Translations under genes and position numbers: made by a program
The notes under the pieces: generated by a model
What the model was told of the DNA's origin: nothing
Seen by the model: only the letters and a program-made list of their open reading frames with translations
The model's database searches: none
In this document: one piece after another, positions 1-7,831 of the stretch
Layout: each line of letters starts with the position of its first letter
Numbering within the stretch: the first letter of the stretch is position 1
Source of the DNA: Alphaproteobacteria bacterium GWC2_42_16
Lineage (GTDB): Bacteria > Pseudomonadota > Alphaproteobacteria > UBA9655
Direction: 5' to 3'
DNA length: 38,510 nucleotides
Assembly: GCA_001767835.1 (NCBI GenBank)
Contig: MEMA01000002.1
Location: forward strand, 1 to 38,510

Positions 1-91
1 TCAGTTTTTGGGAATTCCTCAAAATCTTCCCGCAAAAACTTCTAGCTGAAACCTAGAGTATCATTGAAATTTTTGGGTTTCCTTTCAGACA

Positions 92-328
92 CTAATTATC
101 TTTTGTCAAAATTTCTTCGCATTCTTTTTTAGTTGCAGAAGTCGCATACATATTGTTAGAAAGCTTAAGCCATTCTTTTTTCGTTATATCATATACTTCC
201 CAACGAGGCCATAGATCAACTAGCATCAATTTACATACACAACTGTCGCAGTAGCCTTCTTTATTGGAAACTCCACCAACAGTAAGAATTGCCGTGAGAG
301 CTAATATTTGGACAAGCTTTTTATTCAT
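92..328 (-). CDS. small exported protein of unknown function
   Basis: I do not recognise the family. The start chosen at 328 gives a 78-residue protein beginning MNKKLVQILALTAILTVGG, a typical Sec signal peptide (two lysines, then a hydrophobic core). An in-frame upstream start at 364 would only add a charged stretch before the signal peptide, and a purine-rich GGGAAAG tract lies 5' of 328. The predicted mature part is short, has three cysteines (the CDSCVC cluster and one near the C-terminus) and two tryptophans near its centre. The cysteines suggest a disulfide or metal site in the envelope, which is inference. No operon partner is seen; the next gene downstream on this strand lies outside the window. 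Confidence 0.55.
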   Translation of the reverse strand: MNKKLVQILALTAILTVGGVSNKEGYCDSCVCKLMLVDLWPRWEVYDITKKEWLKLSNNMYATSATKKECEEILTKDN

Positions 329-544
329 GATTGTTTTTTCTTTCCCAGTGTTGTCAAAAGGCACTTTCTGTCTTGTTTTATTAAATGCTTTTTTTCATAT
401 CTACCTGTTGCGCAATACCTGGTCAATCTAAAAGTGTATAAGTGTTTGAACCTGCCAACAATAGTAATGATGAGTGAAAACCGCTTGAATTCAAAACAGA
501 TTACAAAATGTATTTTAGAGAAATTTACTCTTAAAAACCTTGCC

Positions 545-704
545 AAGCTTTCAAGCAAATTTGACGCCCCAAAAGCAAAAGGCCCATCTCATGAGCCTTG
601 AGAAAAAAATGTTTGCGGCAGCGGGGAACCTCGAATTTGAAGAGGCCGCCCGCCTGCGAGATGAGCTGAAGCGACTGGAAACGCTTGCATTAGACACTCG
701 GTAA
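545..704 (+). pseudogene. uvrB: 3' remnant of uvrB (UVR motif), frameshifted
   Basis: The frame starting at 591 reads MSLEKKMFAAAGNLEFEEAA followed by RLRDELKRLE and ends at 704. This is the UVR domain at the C-terminus of UvrB, which binds UvrC in nucleotide excision repair. The neighbouring frame just upstream reads SKFDAPKAKGPSHEP, which resembles the linker before this domain, and stops at 601. The two pieces are out of frame, so a small indel near 598-602 broke the reading frame. Upstream of about 545 the sequence is AT-rich and shows no helicase motifs, so most of the gene is absent. It is a decayed fragment and not a functional UvrB; an intact copy may lie elsewhere in the genome. Confidence 0.75.
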
Positions 705-752
705 TCAGCCATCAATAATTAATTTTTCGAGCGATCACTGATAGCTGATTAC
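701..752. repeat. imperfect inverted repeat, 14-bp arms
   Basis: Arms GTAATCAGCCATCA (701-714) and TGATAGCTGATTAC (739-752) are complementary with one mismatch and have a 24-bp AT-rich loop. It overlaps the uvrB remnant stop and lies just downstream of the minus-strand gene ending at 775. It could act as a terminator structure, although there is no clear T-tract, or be a copy of a dispersed palindromic repeat. Confidence 0.6.
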
Positions 753-774
753 CGCTCTGAAGCGAATGCTACCT

Positions 775-972
775 TCACTTTCCTTTTACTATCCCTTCGG
801 GATGCATGGCGTCGATATGCCCTGTATAAACAGGGGCGCTAAAAAAGCCAGGCGCACAAGCGAAAGGATTAATGGCACCTACGGTTGCAGTGCTTCCATG
901 TGCCATCACCCCAGATTCAAGCGTCAATAAAGCCACAAAGGCAAGGGCTCCGAGTTTCATTTTCTTTGTCAT
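775..972 (-). CDS. small exported protein of unknown function
   Basis: The gene encodes 65 residues beginning MTKKMKLGALAFVALLTLES, a clear Sec signal peptide; the likely cleavage is after GVMA, leaving about 40 residues. A good ribosome-binding site, AGGAGA, precedes the start. The mature part is rich in glycine, alanine and proline and has a single cysteine. I do not recognise a domain. It stands alone and is bracketed by two imperfect inverted repeats (701-752 and 998-1036). The signal peptide and ribosome-binding site make it likely to be real despite its size. Confidence 0.6.
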   Translation of the reverse strand: MTKKMKLGALAFVALLTLESGVMAHGSTATVGAINPFACAPGFFSAPVYTGHIDAMHPEGIVKGK

Positions 973-997
973 AATCAGTCTCCTTTTTAGAGGTTAG

Positions 998-1036
998 CGA
1001 TTAGTAATTAGGAATAGAAACACCAATTACTAATCG
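998..1036. repeat. imperfect inverted repeat, 14-15-bp arms
   Basis: Arms CGATTAGTAATTAGG (998-1012) and CCAATTACTAATCG (1023-1036) pair with a mismatch/bulge around a 10-bp loop. It sits just upstream of the small exported-protein gene at 775-972 and resembles in style the repeat at 701-752. It may be a dispersed short palindrome or an operator-like site; which one cannot be decided from this window. Confidence 0.55.
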
Positions 1037-1369
1037 TCTTTTATTAATGTATCATAAAAATAATAACAAAGTATTAAGAGCCCAAGAACAATGCATCGTA
1101 GGAATAATTTGCGGCCATTCTCACGTGGTTAACTAAACAGCCAAAAATATGGGGCGACAGAGAAAACCCAACTCATAGAAGGTATTTCACAGCAAAAATT
1201 TGAGTGTGGCGAGCTTCTATACTACTCACATAAGGCCTATACAGCTCTCTTGATTCCTGATAATTTTGCATGAGATCAAACTATTTTTTTATTTTGATTT
1301 AAAGAATTCATTTTTAACTTTTATGGTATACTCACAGAAATTAAGTATTCATAAGGATATGATAGCGCG
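1037..1369. other. intergenic stretch without recognised gene
   Basis: I see no open frame with a plausible start or family match on either strand. The 3' end carries the AAGGAT ribosome-binding site of the AmpG-like gene at about 1353-1358. Confidence 0.6.
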
Positions 1370-2680
1370 TTGATACGATCTTGGAAAGACAGTGTATTGA
1401 CCTTTTGGGACAGGCGCATTTTTTCGATTTTCCTCTTTGGATTTTCAAGCGGCCTGCCCTTTTTGTTGACCCTTTCCACCTTAACCATTTGGCTGAAGGA
1501 GTCTGGCGTCAACAATACAACTATTGGTCTTTTCGTAGCCATTACCCTGCCATATACCTTTAAATTTATTTGGGGTCCTATGGTGGACAGAGTTAAACTT
1601 CCCTTTCTTTTCAAACGATTGGGACAACGGCGAAGTTGGGCTCTTTTGTCTCAAGTTACCCTTATCTTTATGCTGATTGGCCTTGGATCTTCCCATCCAA
1701 AAACATATATTTTTGAAACGGCCCTTTGGGGTTTTGGCGTTGCTTTTTGTTCTGCTATTCAGGACATTGTGATTGAAGCCTATCGTATTGAAATCATTGA
1801 TGAGGATCAAAGTGGCTCGGCCGCTTCCTCAACCTACCTTGGATACCGCTTTGGGATGATGATGTCAGGAGCTGGGGCTCTTTTTTTGGCAGCCACCTTT
1901 TCATGGCAAATCGCCTATGAAATTATGGCTGCCTTTATCTGCATAGGTCTTTTGACCACACTTTCTTGCCCTTCTCCCAAAACCCTCGTTTTCAGCCCTG
2001 CCCCCCATCTTTCCTTAAGCCATATTTCGCCCCATAGTCGCTTTTGGAGTTGGCTCAAATCAACCTACGGCCCGCCCTTAAAGGAATTGTGGCAGTCTTA
2101 TGATTGGCGTGTGGTTTTGGCTTTTATTTTCTTTTATAAGGTGGGTGATACGGCTCTCAGCGTTATGAACACCCCCTTTCTAGTTGAATTGGGTTATAGC
2201 AAGCTTGAAATAGCCCACGTGGCTAAGCTCTTAGGAATTTCAGCTATGATTATGGGAGGATTTATCGGTGGCCTTTTCCTTAGCCGTTTTGGCATACTTT
2301 CAAGCCTGATGCTTTATGTCGTTCTTCAGGTTCTTTCAAGCCTTATGTTTGTGATACAGGCGCTTGTTGGCTATAATCTTGAGGTCCTTATGATTACCAT
2401 CAGTGTTGAAAATTTAACCTGTGGGCTCGGAGCTGCCGCTTATATTGCTTATCTCTCAAGCCTTTGCAGCGCGCCCCATACAGCCACCCACTTTGCCCTC
2501 TTGTCCTCCTTTGGATCCCTTGCTCGCATCCTTTTATCCATGATCTCTGGCTTTCTCGCAGACGTCCTCTCCTGGCCAGGATTTTTTACTTTCACTGCCT
2601 TTGCCTGTTTCCCCTGCCTTATCCTCTTGATACAGGCCTCTCACCACTTTTCTTATCGACATACTTTCGAGATAGATTAA
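1370..2680 (+). CDS. ampG: AmpG-like muropeptide permease (MFS)
   Basis: The gene encodes 436 residues with about 12 predicted membrane segments. The N-terminal FSSGLPFLLTLSTLTIWL and the following GLFVAITLPYTFKFIWGPMVD are characteristic of AmpG, the inner-membrane permease that takes up GlcNAc-anhydroMurNAc peptides released during wall turnover. The length fits the short AmpG form. The start is TTG: an AAGGAT ribosome-binding site lies about 12 nt upstream, while the ATG at 1359 runs into a stop after four codons. With PBP1A, the D,D-carboxypeptidase and the M23 peptidase elsewhere in the window it completes a synthesis-trimming-recycling set. The family is clear; substrate specificity is inferred from similarity. 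Confidence 0.88.
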   Translation: MIRSWKDSVLTFWDRRIFSIFLFGFSSGLPFLLTLSTLTIWLKESGVNNTTIGLFVAITLPYTFKFIWGPMVDRVKLPFLFKRLGQRRSWALLSQVTLIFMLIGLGSSHPKTYIFETALWGFGVAFCSAIQDIVIEAYRIEIIDEDQSGSAASSTYLGYRFGMMMSGAGALFLAATFSWQIAYEIMAAFICIGLLTTLSCPSPKTLVFSPAPHLSLSHISPHSRFWSWLKSTYGPPLKELWQSYDWRVVLAFIFFYKVGDTALSVMNTPFLVELGYSKLEIAHVAKLLGISAMIMGGFIGGLFLSRFGILSSLMLYVVLQVLSSLMFVIQALVGYNLEVLMITISVENLTCGLGAAAYIAYLSSLCSAPHTATHFALLSSFGSLARILLSMISGFLADVLSWPGFFTFTAFACFPCLILLIQASHHFSYRHTFEID

Positions 2681-2685
2681 ATTTC

Positions 2686-2713
2686 TTGCTTTTCCTAGAA
2701 GATGCCTTATAGT
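2686..2713 (+). promoter_or_regulatory. putative sigma-70 promoter for the cold-shock gene
   Basis: TTGCTT (2686-2691) and TATAGT (2708-2713) are separated by 16 bp. Transcription from here would give an approximately 195-nt untranslated leader before the cold-shock gene, as is known for cspA-type genes, whose long leaders respond to temperature. This is inferred from sequence only. Confidence 0.45.
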
Positions 2714-2915
2714 AATAGAGAGTTTGAAACCCTTAAAGGATAGAAATCGTAGAGATAGTGTGCTCTGCGTAAGAAACTAAGATAGACAATATGCCTTCTT
2801 CTTCTTACCTTCGGCTCCCCTTCACATTGCAGATCTATGTATCTCACAGGAATGGAATTTTTACGTGTTTCGCCAAAACTCAATTTTGTAAACGCCTAAC
2901 CATAAGGATGTAATG

Positions 2916-3119
2916 ATGGAAAACGGCACAGTAAAATGGTTTAACCCAACCAAAGGCTACGGCTTTATTCAAATGGCAGACGGTACGCGCGATGTATTTG
3001 TGCATATTACTGAACTTGAGCGTTCAGGAATTGCAAATTTATCCGAAGGCCAAAAAGTCACCTTTGAACTTACAACAAACAAAGGAAAGACCTCTGCGGT
3101 CAATTTGAAGTTAGCGTAA
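2916..3119 (+). CDS. cold-shock domain protein (CspA family)
   Basis: This is a 67-residue single cold-shock domain, an RNA/ssDNA-binding OB fold. RNP1 is visible as KGYGFI and RNP2 as VFVHI; the opening NGTVKWFNPTKGYGF is diagnostic of the family, whose members melt mRNA structure at low temperature or act as general RNA chaperones. Two ATGs are adjacent (2913 and 2916); the second lies at better spacing (about 6-7 nt) from the AAGGAT ribosome-binding site and matches the family N-terminus. The gene is monocistronic: a promoter-like site lies 200 bp upstream and a terminator hairpin directly follows. I cannot tell which paralogue of the family it is. Confidence 0.95.
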   Translation: MENGTVKWFNPTKGYGFIQMADGTRDVFVHITELERSGIANLSEGQKVTFELTTNKGKTSAVNLKLA

Positions 3120-3137
3120 GCTTAAAACCTTTAAATT

Positions 3138-3182
3138 CCATCTCCTCTCCAAGAATTTTCTTAGAGCGGGGATGGTTTTTTT
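3138..3182 (+). terminator. Rho-independent terminator of the cold-shock gene
   Basis: CCATCTCC (3138-3145) pairs, with one G-T pair, with GGGGATGG (3168-3175), followed by a run of seven T residues (3176-3182). It lies 19 bp after the cold-shock stop codon. Confidence 0.8.
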
Positions 3183-3221
3183 ATGGCCTAACACTTTACG
3201 AGAGTTTTTCCTTTTTTTTGT

Positions 3222-3398
3222 TTAATGATGTTGTCTCAAACATGCTTTTTTAACAAAATAACGGCTACAATAGGGGCAAACAATTTCATCCTGCGGCTCG
3301 AGGTTGAGAAAGACTGCTGGATGACCTAAAGGCCCACTCCCGCCGTCACACTTGACAACGGTGTCGTTGGTTACAATTTCCTCTCTAGGCTGTCTCAT
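3222..3398 (-). CDS. CHCC zinc-finger protein (NDUFS6-like, PF10276 type)
   Basis: This 58-residue open frame encodes a small zinc-binding protein. Cys17, His26, Cys41 and Cys44 form the C-H-C-C set; the core reads VKCDGGSGPLGHPAVFLNL then IVCPYCSRYFV, as in the zf-CHCC family related to the NDUFS6 accessory subunit of respiratory complex I and common in Alphaproteobacteria. In bacteria the protein is usually tiny and stand-alone. The ATG at 3398 has a G-rich tract (TGGGGGC) about 8 nt upstream; a slightly longer N-terminus cannot be excluded. A role in complex I assembly or function is known only for the mitochondrial relatives and is inference here. Confidence 0.88.
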   Translation of the reverse strand: MRQPREEIVTNDTVVKCDGGSGPLGHPAVFLNLEPQDEIVCPYCSRYFVKKACLRQHH

Positions 3399-3467
3399 GA
3401 ATGTGCCCCCATTGCATCTGAAGTGGTGAGAGTATATAACCGCTAAAAGTGTTTTACCATTAATTTT

Positions 3468-3544
3468 GCGCCCGTAGCTCAGCTGGATAGAGCGTTGCCC
3501 TCCGGAGGCAAAGGTCGGGGGTTCGAATCCCTTCGGGCGCGCCA
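3468..3544 (+). tRNA. tRNA-Arg (anticodon CCG)
   Basis: The cloverleaf is complete: acceptor GCGCCCG (3468-3474) pairs with CGGGCGC (3534-3540), the D-arm contains AGCTCAGCTGGATAGAGC, the anticodon stem TTGCC/GGCAA encloses loop CTCCGGA with CCG at 3502-3504, and the T-loop contains GGTTCGAATCC. The CCA end is encoded (3542-3544). It reads CGG arginine codons. Confidence 0.97.
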
Positions 3545-3560
3545 GTTTCCATTTTTTGCC

Positions 3561-4856
3561 CTAAGAGGCCTTAGCGTAAGCGTACCCTTCTTCTTGTGGC
3601 TCAGTCTTAGCCGTAAACTTACCAAATTCACTTCGCCCAAACTTAAGGCTTATTAATCCTAAAAGGCTAGCAAACATAAGATAATAAGCCGGGGTATAGG
3701 GAGAATCATGCCATGCATTGAGGGTCGCGATGATCACAGGAGTAGTGCCCCCCAAAAGCGCGCCCCCTAGGGCATATCCAAACCCTATGCCGCTATACCT
3801 CTCATGCACAGGGAAATAAGTTGTCAGAAGGGGCATTATAGGAGGAACAAAGGCAACATTGAGGGCTGCTATGACAAATTGGACAAATATAACGTTACCT
3901 AAACAAAAATTATTTTTTAGGAAGTAAAATAGGGGCAAGGCAAGCAAAAAAGTAAGCAAGGCTGCTTTCTTCATTTGGTTTTCTTTTCCTATTTTATCCG
4001 CAAGCTGTCCCATGAATGGCATAAAGAGAACTATGAAAGCCGCAAGAGCTGTATTAATTATCATAATTTCGGGGGTTGTGATGTGAAGTTTAGACCCCAT
4101 TAAAAACCCCATATAGATTGTTGCCAGATAAAGAGGAATTAAAGAAGTTGCCCCAATGCCTATTGTACAAAGAAGATTAATTTTTCTGTTCTCCAATACA
4201 CCCCACAAAGGAACTTTTTCGCTCTTTTCATCTTTCGCTCTTTCAAACTCAGGACTTTCATTAACTCGCGTCCGAATATAATAGCCCAAAACTCCCATAA
4301 AACTTCCAATAATAAAAGGAATGCGCCACCCCCACACTGGCATAAAAGAAAGGGTGCAAAGAAATCCGCAGAAGGTTCCCAAAACGCCACCAAAGCTTCC
4401 TGAAGCCGTCAGGATGCTTCCTGCAAAACATTCCTTTCCTTTTTTTGAGTACTCAATCACAAAGATGGAGGCTCCACTATACTCTCCCCCAACGCAAAGG
4501 CCTTGGAGCAAACGACAACTTAGCAAAATAATAGGAGCTGCAATCCCTATTTCTGCATAAGTGGGGAGCAACCCAATCGTTAACGTAGGGATAGTAACAA
4601 AGAAAATGGATAAAACTAAGGCATAGCGGCGTCCGAACTTATCACCCAAATGCCCAAAAACTAATCCGCCTACAGGACGCATCACAAACCCAGCAGCAAA
4701 TGTTCCTAAGCTTGAAATATAGGAGACCGTTTGATTATCAGATGGGAAAAAAAGGGGCGCTAACATTGTTGCAAAAAAACCGTAGAGCATAACATCGTAA
4801 TACTCTAAGGTATTCCCAGTCATTGCAGCTAGAATAGCTTTATAGTTTTTTTTCAT
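3561..4856 (-). CDS. MHS-family MFS transporter (metabolite:H+ symporter)
   Basis: This 431-residue protein has about 12 membrane segments. The N-terminal GNTLEYYDVMLYGFFA and the loop motif GHLGDKFGRRYAL (MFS motif A) are typical of the metabolite:H+ symporter family, which includes ProP, KgtP and ShiA. Members import zwitterions, dicarboxylates or similar small solutes with protons; the substrate here is not deducible. The start at 4856 is preceded by a GGGGGATG ribosome-binding site. It is divergent from the LysR regulator at 5221, with a structured minus-strand RNA candidate in between that ends about 130 bp before this gene. A homologous transporter lies at 7832-9136. Confidence 0.88.
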   Translation of the reverse strand: MKKNYKAILAAMTGNTLEYYDVMLYGFFATMLAPLFFPSDNQTVSYISSLGTFAAGFVMRPVGGLVFGHLGDKFGRRYALVLSIFFVTIPTLTIGLLPTYAEIGIAAPIILLSCRLLQGLCVGGEYSGASIFVIEYSKKGKECFAGSILTASGSFGGVLGTFCGFLCTLSFMPVWGWRIPFIIGSFMGVLGYYIRTRVNESPEFERAKDEKSEKVPLWGVLENRKINLLCTIGIGATSLIPLYLATIYMGFLMGSKLHITTPEIMIINTALAAFIVLFMPFMGQLADKIGKENQMKKAALLTFLLALPLFYFLKNNFCLGNVIFVQFVIAALNVAFVPPIMPLLTTYFPVHERYSGIGFGYALGGALLGGTTPVIIATLNAWHDSPYTPAYYLMFASLLGLISLKFGRSEFGKFTAKTEPQEEGYAYAKAS

Positions 4857-4984
4857 AAGATAACATCCCCCGCTGTAAATTGTTATCGTGTTATTTTAAT
4901 GATATATTACAATTAAGAATCTATTATTCAACAGAAAAATGTTTTCTCCTCCGATTTAGTCATCGTAAAGCAAGTAGCCTACAT

Positions 4985-5113
4985 AAAAAATGCCTGCGAC
5001 CCTCTTTTTAATGGATCACAGGCAATAGAAAAACAACTAAACTAATATTTTAATGTTTACAGAGAGGAGTGGGAGGCAATCCTCTCTGCGGTTCCTATCC
5101 AAAGATAGAAACC
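4985..5113 (-). ncRNA. candidate small RNA or structured leader with anti-Shine-Dalgarno loop
   Basis: Read on the minus strand this segment folds into three successive hairpins. The first pairs GGTTTCTATC with GATAGGAACC (5104-5113 and 5090-5099, one mismatch). The second has a perfect 8-bp stem AGAGAGGA/TCCTCTCT (5061-5087) whose 11-nt loop contains GCCTCCCAC. After an AT-rich linker the third pairs TGCCTGTGA with TCGCAGGCA (4991-5024), followed by a six-T tract (4985-4990), so it looks like an intrinsic terminator. The layout, the CCUCCC loop that could pair with ribosome-binding sites, and the adjacent divergent LysR gene recall the AbcR (alpha-r15) RNAs controlled by LysR proteins VtlR/LsrB. 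That comparison is from memory and only architectural. The alternative is an attenuator in the leader of the transporter at 3561-4856. Confidence 0.45.
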
Positions 5114-5124
5114 CTTACAAAAGA

Positions 5125-5140
5125 GGTCTTAATGTTGACC
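5125..5140. promoter_or_regulatory. dyad, possible LysR-type operator
   Basis: GGTC (5125-5128) and GACC (5137-5140) form an inverted repeat with an 8-bp AT-rich spacer. It lies directly upstream of the predicted small-RNA 5' end and about 80 bp before the LysR start, where a shared regulator site would be expected. A TTGACC hexamer overlapping it (5135-5140) with TTAAAA at 5157-5162 could be the LysR promoter. Confidence 0.35.
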
Positions 5141-5220
5141 AATATGAGATGATAGGTTAAAAAAAACAATGGGTCAACCAACAATTTAAAAATTCAATAT
5201 CGAAAATATGGATATTAGCT

Positions 5221-6156
5221 ATGAGAATGAAGTCTATCTACGTCTATGTCAAGCTTACAGAGGCTAATTGTGATTTTAACGTGCACAAAGTCCTAGGAAT
5301 TCCCCGCTCTTCCATGTGGTCCTATATTTCTGATTTAGAAAAAAGTTTAGGGAAAAAGCTCATTAACAGAAAAAAACAAGGCTTATCTTTTACGGCTGCA
5401 GGGGAAGAATTTATCCCTTTTGCTTATAAAATTTACCAGACCTATGAGGAAAGCTTAATGAGCACAAACGAGGTTACTGACGCTCCTATTGGTGGAGATA
5501 TCCTCGTTTCTGCAACAACCGCTTTGGCATTCCAGTGGACATCCCTAAAAGTTCTTCAAAACTTATACAATGAACATCCTAATTTACGACTTCATATCAC
5601 ATCTTCCGATACAATCACCCGTGATGAAGAAAATGCCGCTGATGTTTTAATTCGCCCCTTTGGTGATTCAGAAAACTTTATTAAGATTTGGTCCATCAAA
5701 TACCACCACGGGTTGTTTGCAAGTAAGGAATATCTTAAAAAATGGGGAACGCCTCAGTCCCCTGCAGATCTCTTAAATCACCAAATAATTGGTTTTGGCG
5801 AACATGTTTTTAGTTATTTTAATGATATTAACTGGCATCTGAAGGGTCAAGGATATGGCATTCCAAAGCTTAAGCCAAGTTTTACAATAAACTCTACAAA
5901 GGCGATCTATGCTGCTGCGGAAATTAATTTGGGAATCTGTTCCGCAGCCCTTGAAGCCAATCGTGCCTATAAAGGCACTCTTATCAGGGTTCTTCCCGAA
6001 ATTACTGGGCCAGTCATCCAAACCCATTTTTGTATCAAAACGAATGCAACAGGACGTAAGCTAAGAAACATACTTATCTTTAGCTCCTATTTTGAAAAAT
6101 ATTTAAAACAGGTGGGCATCGATGTCTCACATATTGAAAATAGGGAGAAAGATTAA
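5221..6156 (+). CDS. LysR-type transcriptional regulator
   Basis: The gene encodes 311 residues. An N-terminal winged helix-turn-helix (about residues 5-65, with VLGIPRSSMWSYISDLEKSL in the recognition region and LSFTAAGEEF at its end) is followed by a periplasmic-binding-like effector domain. The first helix is diverged from the usual form but the overall pattern is retained. It is transcribed away from the MHS transporter at 3561-4856 and from the candidate small RNA, the classical arrangement for a LysR protein and its target. The second LysR protein in the window (10041-10994) shares the local motif NWHL after a (I/L)IxFGxH segment, so the two are likely related. The inducer is unknown. 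Confidence 0.88.
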   Translation: MRMKSIYVYVKLTEANCDFNVHKVLGIPRSSMWSYISDLEKSLGKKLINRKKQGLSFTAAGEEFIPFAYKIYQTYEESLMSTNEVTDAPIGGDILVSATTALAFQWTSLKVLQNLYNEHPNLRLHITSSDTITRDEENAADVLIRPFGDSENFIKIWSIKYHHGLFASKEYLKKWGTPQSPADLLNHQIIGFGEHVFSYFNDINWHLKGQGYGIPKLKPSFTINSTKAIYAAAEINLGICSAALEANRAYKGTLIRVLPEITGPVIQTHFCIKTNATGRKLRNILIFSSYFEKYLKQVGIDVSHIENREKD

Positions 6157-6365
6157 GTTTTCCAAAAGTTCGGTATCGCACAACCCCCACTTGTTAACTA
6201 ACTCGGTCATATCACCTGTTCGTGACACAGGAGTAAATAACTAGTTGCCAAAAATCATCTCTGGTGTCACATTTAACGATGGTTGTGAGTTCATCTGCCA
6301 TGATGAACTGATAATTACTTGATATACCCTGGCATCAACTTTCGTAATTAACTCATGAGCGCTGC

Positions 6366-7817
6366 ATGGTTCCGTATCGGTTCATCGCTTTTATCTTAGG
6401 TATCTTTTTAAGTATTTTGGCTATTGCCATGGTGATCCCAGCTTTAACGGACCTTTTCTATCGAGATCCAGATTGGGTTTATTTTGGTCAAGCGGCTGCC
6501 ATAACCGGTTTTGTAGGAATTTTGCTCATACTTGCTTTTCGGCCCGAAGGTGAGCCTCTCTTTGAGGTACGGGAAGCCTTCATTTTAACGGTTTCGAGTT
6601 GGTTGACAGTTGCTGTTTTTGCGTCTTTACCCTTTATGCTTTCTAGGGCTGCTCCATCCTTCACCGATGCATTTTTCGAAGTGATTTCTGGACTTACAAC
6701 GACAGGAGCGACTGTTTTTAGAAACCTTGATTATACCCCTCCAGGAATTTTACTGTGGCGGGGCCTTTTGCAGTGGCTAGGAGGGATTGGAATTGTGGTC
6801 ATGGGCATAACAATTTTACCCGTTCTTAAAATTGGAGGAATGCAGCTCTTTAAAAGCGAATTTTCCGATCGATCGGAAAAATATTTTCCGCGTGTCTCTC
6901 AAATTGCTTCTGCCATTCTCTTTACATACCTTCTTATTTCAGTTCTTTGCGCTGTGTCCTATTGGTTAGCTGGCATGACACCCTTTGAGGCCATTTGTAT
7001 AGCAATGGCTACAGTTTCAACGTCTGGACAGATAACCTCCGATCTCTCTTTTGGTCAGTTTAATAGTTCATTAATAGAGTCTGTTGCTATTGTATTCATG
7101 ACGATGGGAAGTATTACCTTACTTCTCTTTACGCGCTTTTTGAGAGGAGACCCTAAGTCTCTTTGGCAGGATTCCCAAACGAGGGTTTTCCTCTCTCTAA
7201 TAGCCATTGCGTCTGGGTTTGTGGCCCTCTGGTTGTGGGGAACAAGTCAATATAGTCTTTTGGAGGCCATACGTCATGGAACTTTTGCTGTAGTGTCGAT
7301 AATTTCCACAACGGGGTTTACATCAGTTGACTTTAGTATTTGGGGAAGCTTTCCTCTCATTTTTCTTCTCTTTCTTATGTTTGTTGGAGGCTGTACGGGG
7401 TCAACAGCAGGAGGAATTAAAATTTTTCGCTTTCAAATTCTTTTTAAAGCTGCAAAGGCGCAGATCTTTCAGTTGCGCCGCCCCCATGGCGTATTTGTTC
7501 CCCTTTATAACAACCAAAGGCTGAGAGAAGCGGATTTTATGTCCGTTTTAGCTTTTTTCGCTCTTTATATGTTTTGCTATGCCGCTTTAGTTTTGGGTCT
7601 CGCCCTCTGTGGGCTTGATGTCATCTCGTGCCTTTCAGGAAGCGCTACCGCTATGGGAAATGTGGGACCTGGACTCGGAACCCAAATCAGCGCTACGGGG
7701 GATTATAAGGACCTTTCCGATATCGCCAAATGGCTATTGATATTTGGAATGCTTGTTGGGCGTCTTGAACTTTTAACATTATTAATTCTTTTCACGCCCA
7801 ACTTTTGGCGTAAGTAA
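6366..7817 (+). CDS. trkH: TrkH-family potassium uptake subunit
   Basis: This 483-residue inner-membrane protein has the four-fold membrane-pore-membrane organisation of TrkH/KtrB. Selectivity-filter segments are visible as TTTGAT (111-116), STSGQ (218-222), STTGFTS (314-320) and MGNVGPG (430-436); the intramembrane loop region GGCTGSTAGGIK (341-352) is also conserved. It imports K+, normally with the cytoplasmic regulator TrkA, which is not encoded in this window. The ATG at 6366 matches the family N-terminus, but the ribosome-binding site before it is weak. It converges with the transporter ending at 7832, with only 14 bp between the stop codons. Confidence 0.93.
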   Translation: MVPYRFIAFILGIFLSILAIAMVIPALTDLFYRDPDWVYFGQAAAITGFVGILLILAFRPEGEPLFEVREAFILTVSSWLTVAVFASLPFMLSRAAPSFTDAFFEVISGLTTTGATVFRNLDYTPPGILLWRGLLQWLGGIGIVVMGITILPVLKIGGMQLFKSEFSDRSEKYFPRVSQIASAILFTYLLISVLCAVSYWLAGMTPFEAICIAMATVSTSGQITSDLSFGQFNSSLIESVAIVFMTMGSITLLLFTRFLRGDPKSLWQDSQTRVFLSLIAIASGFVALWLWGTSQYSLLEAIRHGTFAVVSIISTTGFTSVDFSIWGSFPLIFLLFLMFVGGCTGSTAGGIKIFRFQILFKAAKAQIFQLRRPHGVFVPLYNNQRLREADFMSVLAFFALYMFCYAALVLGLALCGLDVISCLSGSATAMGNVGPGLGTQISATGDYKDLSDIAKWLLIFGMLVGRLELLTLLILFTPNFWRK

Positions 7818-7831
7818 ATCTAGTACTTTTT

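Noticed and set aside
1-60. possible terminator with GGGAA/TTCCC stem near the window start
   Set aside because: The stem is only 5 bp with a 12-nt loop and no convincing T tract.
308-601. 97-codon plus-strand frame
   Set aside because: Only its last 18 codons look like protein (uvrB linker); the rest is AT-rich, overlaps the small exported gene on the other strand and has no ribosome-binding site.
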